Shown: positions 1 to 8,545, numbered from the stretch's first letter. The stretch: 64,000 nucleotides of DNA from Tolypothrix sp. NIES-4075 (GCF_002218085.1 NZ_BDUC01000020.1:1-64000), one strand, 5' to 3'. The notes: generated by a model from the sequence alone, not told the origin. Made by a program: numbers and translations.

Positions 1-1241
1 TTGTAGTATTCATCGCGGTATAGCATTAACACTTTGTCAGAGTCTTGCTCAATTGATCCGCTGTCTCTCAAGTCACTAAGCACGGGGCGTTTGTTGGGGC
101 GTGTCTCAACTGCTCTAGAAAGCTGGGATAAACAAATTACGGGTACAGAAAGCTTCATCGCCAGACGTTTCAACCCGCGTGTAATTGCGCCTATTTCGTT
201 GTTGCGGTTGCCGCCATCACCGTCCATCAATTGCAAATAATCAATTACCACAAGCCCTAATTCGCAGCGCTCGGTTGCCATAACTTTGCGGCATTCAGCT
301 TCAAAATAACTTAGGGATGGTGTAGCGCACTCGTTAAGATATATCGGTAGTGTTGATATATCTGATACTGCTTGCGCTAATGGCTGCCATTGACTATCGC
401 TAATGCGCCCAGTTTTGAGAAAGCCGCTTTCAATACTTGCCTCTGCACAAAGCATCCGCATCGCAATTTGAGTCTTACTCATCTCCAAACTAAACAAAAC
501 TACTGGCAGATTTTGCAATTGGGCAACATTGAAGCCAATTTGAGCAGCGATCGCCGACTTTCCCATTGATGGGCGACCGGCAATAACAATCAACTCACCC
601 CGATTTATACCACCGCTCATTAATGCGTCAAGGTCATAAAATCCGGTCGGAATACTTGGTAGAGTTAGTCCCTGATTGCACGACTCTATCTGTTGGTAGG
701 TGTCAATCATCACAAGAGAGATGTGGCTTGTGCTATACGCGGGATTTTGCCCAAGTTGCAAATTGGTCAGGTGTGTTTGCAACTGTTCAAATGCCTGTTC
801 TAGTGGTACTTCGTCATCTGATTTGTGTTGTAATTCCGCTGCAATAGTGCTTAATCGTCCTAATTCGCGGCGCTTCCATTTACTGATTACTAAATCAGCC
901 AGTGCGTCAATGTTGACCGCACTAACACATCTGTCAACCAAATTAGCTAGCTTGTTGCGACCACCCACAATTTCCAGTAGCTTGTTATCCGATAAATAGG
1001 ATGTGACCACAAGCAAATCTGTAGGCTTTTCCTGGGCGTTGAGTTTTAGTGCTGCGTCATAAATACGAGCATGGGCATTTAAGTAAAAATGTTTTGGCGC
1101 AAGGCTATCACGCACGCGCATTATTGCGTTGGGGTCGAGCATTATGCCCCCTAGTATCGCCTCTTCAGCCTCTAAGCACTGCGGTGGTAGCTTGCAAAGA
1201 GCTGAGGCAAACTGAAGCACGTTATCTTGATTTGCGTACAT
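1..1241 (-). CDS. dnaB: Replicative DNA helicase DnaB (3' end beyond window)
   Basis: The minus strand reads open from an ATG at 1241 to the window edge, giving 413 residues of a protein normally about 440-470 long. The N-terminal DnaB domain begins with LPPQCLEAEEAILGG, followed by the RecA-like domain with Walker A GRPSMGKS near residue 226 and Walker B VVIDYLQL. The C-terminal region has the family motif SQLSRAVE...RPVLSDLRDSGSIEQD. DnaB is the hexameric helicase that unwinds DNA at the replication fork. A copy here, next to plasmid-type genes, is probably the plasmid's own replication helicase rather than the chromosomal gene. It shares direction with the GIY-YIG/winged-helix gene upstream at 1290-2621, about 50 bp away, so the two may be co-transcribed. 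No intein is visible in the part seen. Confidence 0.93.
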   Translation of the reverse strand, partial: MYANQDNVLQFASALCKLPPQCLEAEEAILGGIMLDPNAIMRVRDSLAPKHFYLNAHARIYDAALKLNAQEKPTDLLVVTSYLSDNKLLEIVGGRNKLANLVDRCVSAVNIDALADLVISKWKRRELGRLSTIAAELQHKSDDEVPLEQAFEQLQTHLTNLQLGQNPAYSTSHISLVMIDTYQQIESCNQGLTLPSIPTGFYDLDALMSGGINRGELIVIAGRPSMGKSAIAAQIGFNVAQLQNLPVVLFSLEMSKTQIAMRMLCAEASIESGFLKTGRISDSQWQPLAQAVSDISTLPIYLNECATPSLSYFEAECRKVMATERCELGLVVIDYLQLMDGDGGNRNNEIGAITRGLKRLAMKLSVPVICLSQLSRAVETRPNKRPVLSDLRDSGSIEQDSDKVLMLYRDEYY

Positions 1242-1289
1242 AAGTTTTTTTTGGTCTAAATTTTTGCTGCGATAACAGTAAGCTGAATC

Positions 1290-2621
1290 TCAATCAGGTA
1301 CTTCGATAAACCTTTCAGGGTGTTTGGCTCTAGCCCACTCGTACCAACGCGACGAAACCGTATTTTCGCAAAACTTAGCCAAACCAAGATTCATCAGTGT
1401 GTGGTATTGCCCCTCATGGGTGCTTGCGTCCCAACTTTCAAAGTTATGTACATTTGTACTACTCCCTGCCCCGCAATGTGTTGGTGCATTTGTACTATTT
1501 TGTTGTTGCCACTGCGATCGCAACTCTTCAAAATGGGTTTCAATCCATTTGAGGGGTAATTGCACTGGGGGGTTTTTAAGCTCTGCTGCTTTCTTGTTAC
1601 CAAACTCTAAAAAACTCTCTCTCTTGCCTTCTGAGAGAGTTTGAATAAAGTCTGAATAAGTATGAATAGTATGAGGAGTTTCAGAATCCTTATTTGGCAA
1701 GGGTTCTGACGCTTGATTTTCTGACAATTCAGAATCCATTCCAGAATCCTGGAATTTATTCTGATTTTCCAGAATCAATTCTGGATTGTCAGAATCCATT
1801 CTGGAATCCTGGAATTTATTCTGATTTTCCAGAATCAATTCTGGATTGTCAGAATCCATTCTGGAATCCTGGAATTTATTCTGATTTTCCAGAATCAATT
1901 CTGGATTGTCAGAATGATTGGCTTGTTGAGAATCAGACTGCCATCTAATGATGATTTCTGCTTGATCGATGTTGATAAGTTCTGAGCTTTTAAGTTTTGC
2001 GATCGCTTCATAAACGCTGCTTTCGGGAATATTCCACTCAACTGCAAACTCTGCTGGCTTAACGCGGATTGGGCGATCGCACCAGGGATTTTTTAGCTTG
2101 AGTGCGAAATAAACGAAAGTTGCATTGTTAACAATTCCTGCTTCTTTTAGTTGCTTGAGTTCCCGTGCCTTTAACGCGTAGTGTCGAGCAGGTGCTAGTT
2201 CTTCGTGGTGTTTGTAAACCTCCTGCCAGGGTTTTTCTGCACTTAATAATTTTTTTCTGAATATCCATTCCCCTTCATCTTCAGCACGCGAAATAACTTC
2301 TAAAATTTCATGCCTGATTGATTTGCCCTTGCTGCTATCCCAAGCCGCCTGTAGCTTCAAATGAGGATGGCATCCTTTTTTTAGTGCATTGTAGTGGATC
2401 TTAATTCGGGATAATCCTTTCGTCTTTCCCGTGTTTGCGTTATATACGTCTTTGGTTTGCCCAATATAAGAGAAGTTGGTTTCTTCACAGTAAATTCTGT
2501 AAATCACACCAAATTTATAGCCATAGACTGCGATCGCATCGCTTAATGCTGTTTGATAGCGCTGTTCTGCCGTGTTTGTCTCTACCTGATAAAGCTTATT
2601 TTGTGACTTTACTTCCGTCAT
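1290..2621 (-). CDS. GIY-YIG domain / winged-helix protein with internal tandem repeats
   Basis: 443 residues. The N-terminus has a GIY-YIG-like nuclease core (GVIYRIYCEETNFSYIGQT, about residues 38-56). A winged-helix domain follows at about 165-225 (EFAVEWNIPESSVYEAIAKL). Three near-identical 20-residue repeats beginning SDNPELILENQN lie at about 237-296, then a charged C-terminal domain. The winged helix clearly resembles that of the protein at 21559-22440 (EFCKTWEIPRSTFYRAISSL), which also has tandem repeats directly after it. Proteins with a DNA-binding N-terminus and DNA repeats in mid-gene recall plasmid initiators whose origin lies inside the rep gene. That role is inference. A DNA repair or transfer nuclease is an alternative. 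It lies directly upstream of dnaB on the same strand, which fits a replication role. Confidence 0.75.
   Translation of the reverse strand: MTEVKSQNKLYQVETNTAEQRYQTALSDAIAVYGYKFGVIYRIYCEETNFSYIGQTKDVYNANTGKTKGLSRIKIHYNALKKGCHPHLKLQAAWDSSKGKSIRHEILEVISRAEDEGEWIFRKKLLSAEKPWQEVYKHHEELAPARHYALKARELKQLKEAGIVNNATFVYFALKLKNPWCDRPIRVKPAEFAVEWNIPESSVYEAIAKLKSSELINIDQAEIIIRWQSDSQQANHSDNPELILENQNKFQDSRMDSDNPELILENQNKFQDSRMDSDNPELILENQNKFQDSGMDSELSENQASEPLPNKDSETPHTIHTYSDFIQTLSEGKRESFLEFGNKKAAELKNPPVQLPLKWIETHFEELRSQWQQQNSTNAPTHCGAGSSTNVHNFESWDASTHEGQYHTLMNLGLAKFCENTVSSRWYEWARAKHPERFIEVPD
1724..1917 (-). repeat. Three 60-bp tandem repeats with internal dyads, inside a gene
   Basis: Three consecutive 60-bp units (1741-1800, 1801-1860, 1861-1914) are almost identical, preceded by a partial unit. 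Each contains CCAGAATCAATTCTGG, a 7-bp perfect dyad with a 2-bp centre, and CAGAATCCATTCTG, a second dyad built on the same AGAAT half-site. The unit length is a multiple of three, so the host gene stays open. Strong base conservation together with dyads suggests protein-binding sites (iteron-like) rather than only a peptide repeat. Confidence 0.9.
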
Positions 2622-2776
2622 AATGAAGTTGTGATAATTTGAAGCCCTAGCGATCGCTGGGGCTTTTTGCTTTTTGTGCTAACATGAAAGCTAAGGCGTA
2701 AAATCTAAAAATTCTTAGAGCAAATTACGACCTCGGTATTAAATATAGCATTATTTTAAGACTGGGCTAGACGGTT

Positions 2777-3112
2777 ATGATAACTTTTTGTAAAGCGCTT
2801 GAGGCAACCATGAAGGCTTACGGCATTAAGGGCGTGTGGATTGCTGAAAAGGCTGGCGTTAGTAACCAGACTGTTTCTAACTTTTTGATTGGGAAGGGGC
2901 AGATTAAGTCTGAAAGCTTGGAGAGAATTCTTAATGCTTTGCCGTCGGAAGCACAAGAGTATTTTTTTCAGCAAATGCACCCTGTTAGTAAAGATTTGCG
3001 ATCGCTGGTTCTGAGAGCGTCCGACGATGAAAAGGCGGAGATTTTACGCCTAATTGCTGCATCGTTGAGTTCTGGGATTGTGGCGGATCGCCTTGATGCG
3101 ATGGCAGTATAA
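2777..3112 (+). CDS. XRE-family helix-turn-helix regulator
   Basis: 111 residues. Residues 5-55 form a lambda-repressor-like HTH: ALEATMKAYGIKGVWIAEKA, then GVSNQTVSNFLIGKG. The C-terminal half (about 60-105) is helical and may be for dimerisation or partner binding. It is transcribed divergently from the GIY-YIG/winged-helix gene at 1290-2621. The roughly 155 bp between them are the likely shared promoter region, so it may repress that gene or itself. A small gene follows 41 bp downstream on the same strand. No cognate toxin is obvious, so I would not call it an antitoxin. Confidence 0.75.
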   Translation: MITFCKALEATMKAYGIKGVWIAEKAGVSNQTVSNFLIGKGQIKSESLERILNALPSEAQEYFFQQMHPVSKDLRSLVLRASDDEKAEILRLIAASLSSGIVADRLDAMAV

Positions 3113-3153
3113 AAAGTCATGCATCTGCCACACGAATGACACACTCTTGACAT

Positions 3154-3381
3154 ATGACAGACACAAAGCTAGAGAATCTGGTGAACGAATGCGATCACTT
3201 GAACGCTGATGAACGTGCAAAACTGTTAAAACACCTGCTGGGGGATTCGAGCCTCAACGTAACCATTGTCAGCGGTCAATTTCATGCTGACACCGTTTAT
3301 CAAATTAACTTTGCTACACCCGACCAGCTAGCGGGAATATTGCAGGCGATCGCTGATAAAATTTCCTCTAAGAAGACCTGA
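3154..3381 (+). CDS. Small conserved-looking hypothetical protein
   Basis: 75 residues starting MTDTKLENLVNECDHLNADE. The N-terminal 30 residues are helical, the middle has short strands (LNVTIVSGQF), and the C-terminus is helical, ending DKISSKKT. The last codons are formed by a copy of the dispersed 13-mer (TTTCCTCTAAGAA at 3362-3374), so the tail may have been altered by that repeat. It follows the XRE gene by 41 bp and may be co-transcribed. I do not recognise the family. Confidence 0.5.
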   Translation: MTDTKLENLVNECDHLNADERAKLLKHLLGDSSLNVTIVSGQFHADTVYQINFATPDQLAGILQAIADKISSKKT

Positions 3382-3874
3382 AAGGTAAGTAATATTTTAG
3401 GTGTTGTCTTTTGTAGCTGAATGCGGTCGCTGTTTGAATAATTCTTAGAGGAAAGAATGGTGCGATCGCCCTTTGAACGATTCTTAGAGGAAAGCAACGC
3501 GATCGCTATTTGAATAATTCTTAGAGGAAAGAATGGCGCGATCGCCATAATACAAGCGAGGAAAGCTAGTAGCTATGAAGCTTGCGTCTTTCGCGCCCGT
3601 CACCCCGTGAGGTCTTGCGCTTTCGTTAGCCTGGGTACAAAACAAATCTAAAATAAATGTGTGAACGCAACAGTTATAGTGAACAAGCCCAGAAGATAGC
3701 GATCGCGTCCAAGGTTGGGGTATGAAGTCAGCCGTGGGATTATTGACGCAGATATAAATAAGAAAGCGGCAGCTTGTAATCTGGTTGCATGGTCAGGGCG
3801 ATCGCATAATTTCAGGCAGACGGGGTGCGATGGCTTTGCCCGCCGCAGGCATCGCTCCCAAATTCTGGGTGTAG
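3382..3874. other. Repeat-rich intergenic region
   Basis: No supported gene. There are three copies of TTCTTAGAGGAAA (3442, 3481, 3518), each next to a HIP1 site and spaced about 38 bp apart. A variant CAAGCGAGGAAA lies at about 3555, and a palindromic small dispersed repeat (CCCGCCGCAGGCATCGC) at about 3838-3854. The short open frame at 3715-3936 has no support. Confidence 0.6.
3442..3530. repeat. Representative cluster of the dispersed 13-mer TTCTTAGAGGAAA
   Basis: Three of about 30 copies (exact or one mismatch, both strands) seen in the window. Others are at 3362, 8722, 10272, 10537, 11544, 12683, 14207, 17738, 19085, 19274, 22483, 22531, 22596, 22692, 23315, 24323, 25483, 27451, 28786, 43432, 49623, 49652, 50559, 50780, 51590, 51729, 52290, 55631, 62319 and 62375. 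It often lies within 40 bp of HIP1. It occurs between and inside genes, in several reading frames. Confidence 0.85.
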
Positions 3875-5908
3875 TCAGTCAATTATTCGGTCAAATGGCA
3901 TTTGGGCGAAGTGGTCTTGCAGCAGTTTGTGGATGAAGCGGTAACGTCCACCTACACGCTGGAGAAATAGGCGTTCGGTGCAGTAGTTGAGAAAACGAGC
4001 ATAGTTCCAGGGGATGTAACCTTTGCAGCAGAGAATGAAGCGTAGCGAAAAGTGCCGACTAACTACTGTAATACCTAAAAAACGACCTACTATTAGTCCA
4101 AGCATTAACCCCAACCACAATCCAATTTTTGCTCCCTCTATCTGTTGCCCTATAATTCCACCTAATAGTCCACCACTGAGAATAATGCTTAAAGTAATAA
4201 TTCCAATATTAAATACAGATTCCCGAACACCTTGATTGGGAGCTATTGTTTTTTCAATAGGTAAAGAACTTAGTCCGAAACACAGTCCACAAAACATTCC
4301 TGAAATGAAAACGCTCAACAGCATACTAATGAGTGCAAGATTAAAACTATAAAAAAACAAACAGTATGCTCCAATCATTATACCCAAACAGGCTCCAAAT
4401 AAAGACCCTAAAATAAAGTTATTATTGTAACTTTTCCAAGACAAATACCACTGTCTACCTCGAAAAAGTCTAATTTCATCTGCAAGGGCATCGTATCGAT
4501 ATAAACGACCACAAAATTTGCACATGAGTGCAAAAACAATTCCAAAAATACCAAAGTAAACTGTAATAAATAGATAGTCTTTAAGAAATTCCACTGTGGT
4601 AAATGGATAATTTTGAGGAGATGCTATGGCAAATACAATAGCAAATACAATAACTAATCCAGTAACCAGCCAACCAAGTAGCAGGTCAACCAATGAATAG
4701 ATCCACTTATTGCCATCAGTTAACAACCAAGAAGGTTGCATATTCTCAATTAAAAATTCTGATTGTGAGTCTCTGTATAATTGATGAGCTAGATATATTA
4801 ACCAACATTTAGTTTGCCCATTAGTTGGAGATTTTTGTTTACGGTACACAACACTTTTTATTTCCCGTGTTAACATGCGTTGCACATAAGCAGCCAGTAA
4901 ATAATGCAGACGATGTGTAGTTGAGTTTTGTTGCTGCCATTTCTCAAGTGATAATTCTTGTTCAGCAAGAATGGCAATACTTAAAAATAAAGGAGTACTG
5001 ACTATTTCTATCAAGGCAGAGTGGTTTCGGATGGCACGCCAGAAATGAATATGATTAATATCGGCAAAGTAAGCCTGTAATTGGAAATAAGTTAAAGGTT
5101 GTAGACAAATAGCACCATTGAGTTGTAACCGAGTTTCGTAGCTAGCATACTCCTCCCGCCGACTGCATACCACTATAAACTGGGGACGGCATTTCCCCTG
5201 TAGCAGTTTGTTAATTGCCCTAACACAAGGTTCTTGGTGTTGTGGTTTGAGTTCATCCAAACCATCTAGCAATGGCAGTATTATTCGCTGTTCTATCCAT
5301 TTTTTACCAATCTCGAATGAGAAACCGTACTTTAAACTAAGTTCAGTTACCAACCATTTAGTTATAAGCTGGCGATCATCTTTCCAAGAGGACAAGTTAA
5401 ATAAAACTGGAACGGGATAATCAGGCTGTTCTTCCGCACGTTTGACTAAAGCTCGTGCTAGTTCTAATTGTATGGTTGTCTTACCTGCCCCTGGCGCACC
5501 TAAAATTAATAGTTTTCCTGCAATCTCTTCTGACTCAAAAACTGACAAAATAGTTGTGGTATCTGGGAGAGGTTCAGCAGGTTTTAAGCCAATTTTTATC
5601 TCAGCATCCCAAGGTCGCTTTACTTGTTGCGGTTGTGACTCCTTACCCAAATTAATCAACACAGCATTGTGTAGAGATTGCCTTAACCGTACTGTAACTT
5701 CTTCTTTAACAGCGGACAGTAGTATTCGCTCGTTCTTTGGTCGTGCAGGGTTGCTTGCTGATGCCATCTGCTGTCCAAAGAAAAAATTCCGGATGTCGCC
5801 GCCTATACGTTGGGCGTTAACGTTCTCAGCATTTATAAACCCACCACCAAATTGGGCGTTGCGTAAGTCATTATTAGAAACTTTTTTAGGGTCTTCTGAC
5901 TCTGGCAT
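3875..5908 (-). CDS. NACHT NTPase with N-terminal amyloid-like motif and C-terminal membrane segments
   Basis: About 677 residues from the ATG at 5908 (MPESEDPKK). A longer frame with a TTG start at 5959 is possible but overlaps the upstream extension. Residues about 14-43 hold a short motif (AQFGGGFINAENV...IGGDIRNF) shared with the CHAT protein next door. The NACHT core has Walker A GAPGAGKT (about 137-144), a Walker B-type LPLLDGLDEL (about 213-220) and sensor region VVCSRREEY. From about residue 420 there are several hydrophobic glycine-rich segments, so the C-terminus is probably membrane-embedded. NACHT NTPases of this kind act as ligand-triggered oligomerising switches in bacterial immunity and cell death. 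Pairing with a CHAT protease supports that role. The ligand is unknown. Confidence 0.85.
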   Translation of the reverse strand: MPESEDPKKVSNNDLRNAQFGGGFINAENVNAQRIGGDIRNFFFGQQMASASNPARPKNERILLSAVKEEVTVRLRQSLHNAVLINLGKESQPQQVKRPWDAEIKIGLKPAEPLPDTTTILSVFESEEIAGKLLILGAPGAGKTTIQLELARALVKRAEEQPDYPVPVLFNLSSWKDDRQLITKWLVTELSLKYGFSFEIGKKWIEQRIILPLLDGLDELKPQHQEPCVRAINKLLQGKCRPQFIVVCSRREEYASYETRLQLNGAICLQPLTYFQLQAYFADINHIHFWRAIRNHSALIEIVSTPLFLSIAILAEQELSLEKWQQQNSTTHRLHYLLAAYVQRMLTREIKSVVYRKQKSPTNGQTKCWLIYLAHQLYRDSQSEFLIENMQPSWLLTDGNKWIYSLVDLLLGWLVTGLVIVFAIVFAIASPQNYPFTTVEFLKDYLFITVYFGIFGIVFALMCKFCGRLYRYDALADEIRLFRGRQWYLSWKSYNNNFILGSLFGACLGIMIGAYCLFFYSFNLALISMLLSVFISGMFCGLCFGLSSLPIEKTIAPNQGVRESVFNIGIITLSIILSGGLLGGIIGQQIEGAKIGLWLGLMLGLIVGRFLGITVVSRHFSLRFILCCKGYIPWNYARFLNYCTERLFLQRVGGRYRFIHKLLQDHFAQMPFDRIID

Positions 5909-5912
5909 GGGC

Positions 5913-6011
5913 TTAATCGGGGTGTTCTTGGTTGTCTGTATTATAAATGTCTCCGCCAATCTGCTGACTTTGAACTATCTCGGCATCCACAATTCCACCA
6001 GCAAACTGCTA
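5913..6011 (-). other. In-frame extension after a TAG stop, encoding a third amyloid-like motif
   Basis: The CHAT frame ends ...VLKKK with TAG at 6009-6011. The same frame then continues for 31 codons (QFAGGIVDAEIVQ...IGGDIYN...) to a TAA at 5913-5915, four bases before the NACHT ATG at 5908. The encoded peptide matches the motifs inside the CHAT protein and at the NACHT N-terminus. The TAA/ATG spacing is typical of translational coupling. So the older gene end was probably 5913, and TAG is either a recent nonsense change or a readthrough signal (context AAA TAG CAG TTT). Sequencing error cannot be excluded. Confidence 0.8.
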
Positions 6012-8432
6012 TTTCTTCTTCAATACAGGAGTTAAATGTTCCGCAATTCCATCTAAGTGAATAACATTGCACCCAAGCTTATAAGCAAACTCAACAGATT
6101 CCCCAGCACCCAATGCACTGTAAAAGCCCGTTGCAAATTTGATTGCAGCTTTATCGCCTATCTCTTTGTTCATGCCAATGACGTAGGGAATATGTTGAGC
6201 GATCGCACTCGCCTGTACTTCTGAGTAACAAGCGTTGAGGACAACACACTCAATATTAGAAGCAAATAACTCAAACAATCCAGCCAGCGCAACGGTATCT
6301 ACTAACCGCACCTTTCCAGTTTCATCTTCCAGTTCCAAACCATCATCCCCTGCACCATGACCGCTAAAATGGACAATTTGTGGTTTAAAGTCAAGTAACG
6401 ATTGGTAAACATCTTGGACGCGCACAGCCCAGCGCTGCTTTAAGTCAAACAGTTCCCGTTTTTTGGCTCGTTGCAAACCAGCATCAATTTCTCGGACTTC
6501 TTCATCTAGTCGCAAACGTGGGGTAGTTTTTGGATTGGCTGCCAAAATCAGAATTGTTTTGGCTGTAGAACTGTTAGTTTCTGTTTGTGCGTGGGTATAG
6601 TTGTTAATATCACCACCTATTTGATGGGCTTTCACTGAATCAGCATTGACTAAACCCCCAGCGAATTGAGCGCCTTGTAAGTTGAAGTTAGATTCTTTTT
6701 TAGGCATGGTATCTCCTTGGTTATTATAAGTTTCTGCATAAAAATTAGGGCGTTCTAACGCCGTAACTACCATATTTTCTAAACTACGAATTCTGCTATC
6801 TTTTTCTGCTAGCAATAATTTAATTTCTCGTTCTGGTAAAGCCTTAAGATAATTATAAGTATCAAAATATTCTGCACTTAGTTCAGATTTGTCAGCCGTG
6901 GCTGCGGTTTTAGCACGAAGTAAAAATTTATCTTTCCCCCGCTTTTCCATTGCCACAATTTGTAATTCAGCATCAGGATGTTTCTCTGCTAACTCTTTGA
7001 ATGAAATCGCAATCGCACGCGGGTCAACACCTTGGTTATGATAAAGGTCGAGGGTGTCAACAATGGGTTTGATAAAATCACCAAATTCCCCATCTCCAAA
7101 AACCTCTTCTCTGTTATCCGGTTTACGCAGAGGATCAGGATCTTTTTTTGTGGGCTGTCGCATATAAACGTATTCGCACCGCACTCCATCAAATTTGGTG
7201 TCGCTGGTAATGCCCCAATCTTTGATGTATGCACCAGTAAGAGTCGCGCCTGTAAAATCAGTTCCGTCTAACTGTGCTTGTACTAACTTTGCTCTGGATA
7301 AATCCGCATCTTGTAAATTAGCTTTGCTCAAGTCTGTGCCAATAAAGCTGGCATCTACTAAGTTAGTTCCTGTAAAGTTGATCCCTGGTAGGTCTTCACG
7401 ATCAAAATTCTTATCTTTTCCAAATCCAGTAACAAGTACCTCACGCACCTGTGCTTTCTCAAGGTAAGTTCTCCCAGGACGAGCAAACTCAAGCTTTTTA
7501 GTTTTGCGGAAACACGTATGAGTCAAATTAGCTTCTCTAAAATCTGTATCTTTAAGCGTCGCTTCTGTAAAATTAACATCAGTTAAGTCGGCTTTGCGAA
7601 AACTTGTACCGCCAAAAGCGGCTAAAGCAACAGCGATGTTCCGAATCAAAACGTGCTTTTCATCTCCGTTGATTGCTCGCCAACCGATATAGATGTTAAG
7701 TAACGTTACCGCTACGTCTACGGCTCCGGCTACGGCTATGGCTATGGCTCCGACTTTGGCTTCGGCTACAGCTACGGCTACGGCTACGGCTACGGCTACG
7801 GCTACGGCTCCGACCACGGCTATGGCTCCGGCCACGGCTCCGGCTTTGGCTCCGGCTACAGCTACAGCTACGGCTACGGCTACGGCTCCGGCGAAGGCGA
7901 AGGCTCCGGCTATGGCGAAGGCGAAGGCGGAGCCTACGGCGGCGCCGGCGCCGGAGGCGAAGGCTTTGGCTCCGGCTATGGCTCCGGCTACGGCGAAGGC
8001 TCCGCCTGCGACTACGGCTATGGCTCCGGCTACGGCTACGGCTCCGGCTATGGCGAAGCTCGCTTGTATTCCCTGGCGAATTGTGACGATAAAGAATATA
8101 ATAATCAAAATTATCGCACCCAAGCCCGCGATTTGATAACTTATTTGCTCTAAATGGTCCTTATTTGAGTTAAATACTAGGAACGCCACAACAACGCCAG
8201 CAAAACTAGAGAAAAGTCCTGAAATTCCTGACAGCAACCACGAAACAACAACTAGGGAAATAGCCCAACGCTTTTGCAGTCCCGCTTTGGCATGACCGAA
8301 GTTAGCACCTGTGAGGTTGGCACTGCTAAAATCAGTGCTGCGGATATCTGCATAGCTAAAATTCGCCCCCTCAAGGTTTTGACCTTTAAAGGAGCGCCCT
8401 CGCAAATTTTGACCGGAGTAGTCTTTGGTCAT
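6009..8432 (-). CDS. Pentapeptide-repeat / membrane / amyloid-motif / CHAT protease fusion
   Basis: About 807 residues from the ATG at 8432 (MTKDYSGQNLRG). In order: pentapeptide repeats (about 1-50), hydrophobic segments (about 58-120), an extreme Ala/Val/Gly stretch (about 125-240), more pentapeptide repeats (about 270-405), a helical linker ending RPNFYAETYNNQGDT, the amyloid-like motif (AQFAGGLVNADSV...IGGDINNY, about 588-612), then a CHAT caspase-like protease. The likely catalytic pair is His in HFSGHGAGD (about 692) and Cys in VVLNACYSEV (about 735). Codon 576 is an ATG preceded by AAGGAGATACC, a good ribosome site, so a shorter 232-residue motif-CHAT protein (6009-6707) could also be made. 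CHAT proteases are effectors of NLR-like systems. The NACHT gene follows directly. Confidence 0.85.
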   Translation of the reverse strand: MTKDYSGQNLRGRSFKGQNLEGANFSYADIRSTDFSSANLTGANFGHAKAGLQKRWAISLVVVSWLLSGISGLFSSFAGVVVAFLVFNSNKDHLEQISYQIAGLGAIILIIIFFIVTIRQGIQASFAIAGAVAVAGAIAVVAGGAFAVAGAIAGAKAFASGAGAAVGSAFAFAIAGAFAFAGAVAVAVAVAVAGAKAGAVAGAIAVVGAVAVAVAVAVAVAVAEAKVGAIAIAVAGAVDVAVTLLNIYIGWRAINGDEKHVLIRNIAVALAAFGGTSFRKADLTDVNFTEATLKDTDFREANLTHTCFRKTKKLEFARPGRTYLEKAQVREVLVTGFGKDKNFDREDLPGINFTGTNLVDASFIGTDLSKANLQDADLSRAKLVQAQLDGTDFTGATLTGAYIKDWGITSDTKFDGVRCEYVYMRQPTKKDPDPLRKPDNREEVFGDGEFGDFIKPIVDTLDLYHNQGVDPRAIAISFKELAEKHPDAELQIVAMEKRGKDKFLLRAKTAATADKSELSAEYFDTYNYLKALPEREIKLLLAEKDSRIRSLENMVVTALERPNFYAETYNNQGDTMPKKESNFNLQGAQFAGGLVNADSVKAHQIGGDINNYTHAQTETNSSTAKTILILAANPKTTPRLRLDEEVREIDAGLQRAKKRELFDLKQRWAVRVQDVYQSLLDFKPQIVHFSGHGAGDDGLELEDETGKVRLVDTVALAGLFELFASNIECVVLNACYSEVQASAIAQHIPYVIGMNKEIGDKAAIKFATGFYSALGAGESVEFAYKLGCNVIHLDGIAEHLTPVLKKK
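7715..8060 (-). repeat. Hexanucleotide-type low-complexity tract coding for Ala-Val/Ala-Gly
   Basis: On the plus strand the tract is an array of GGCTAC, GGCTCC and GGCTAT hexamers. On the coding strand it gives alternating Ala, Val and Gly, with runs such as AVAVAVAVAV. GC content is clearly above the flanks. Such an array can change length by slippage in steps of two residues without breaking the frame. It lies between the two pentapeptide blocks of the CHAT fusion protein and may be membrane-inserted. Confidence 0.85.
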
Positions 8433-8545
8433 AGCTGGGTATGGCACGCAAGTTGACTTTAGATACACTCCTACCATGAAAGTTTCCGGAATTTCACCAG
8501 ATATAGAAATTTTTCCTTTTTTAGTGGTGCTTTTTCACCGTTGCT

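Noticed and set aside
3715..3936. 73-codon plus-strand frame
   Set aside because: Runs through a small dispersed repeat and into the antisense of the NACHT gene end; no start context.
5442..6035. 197-codon plus-strand frame
   Set aside because: Antisense to the NACHT gene, which has clear Walker motifs on the other strand.
7693..8136. Plus-strand frame rich in Ala/Thr/Pro opposite the CHAT fusion gene
   Set aside because: It is the antisense of the Ala-Val hexamer array, which lacks stops in several frames because of its composition.
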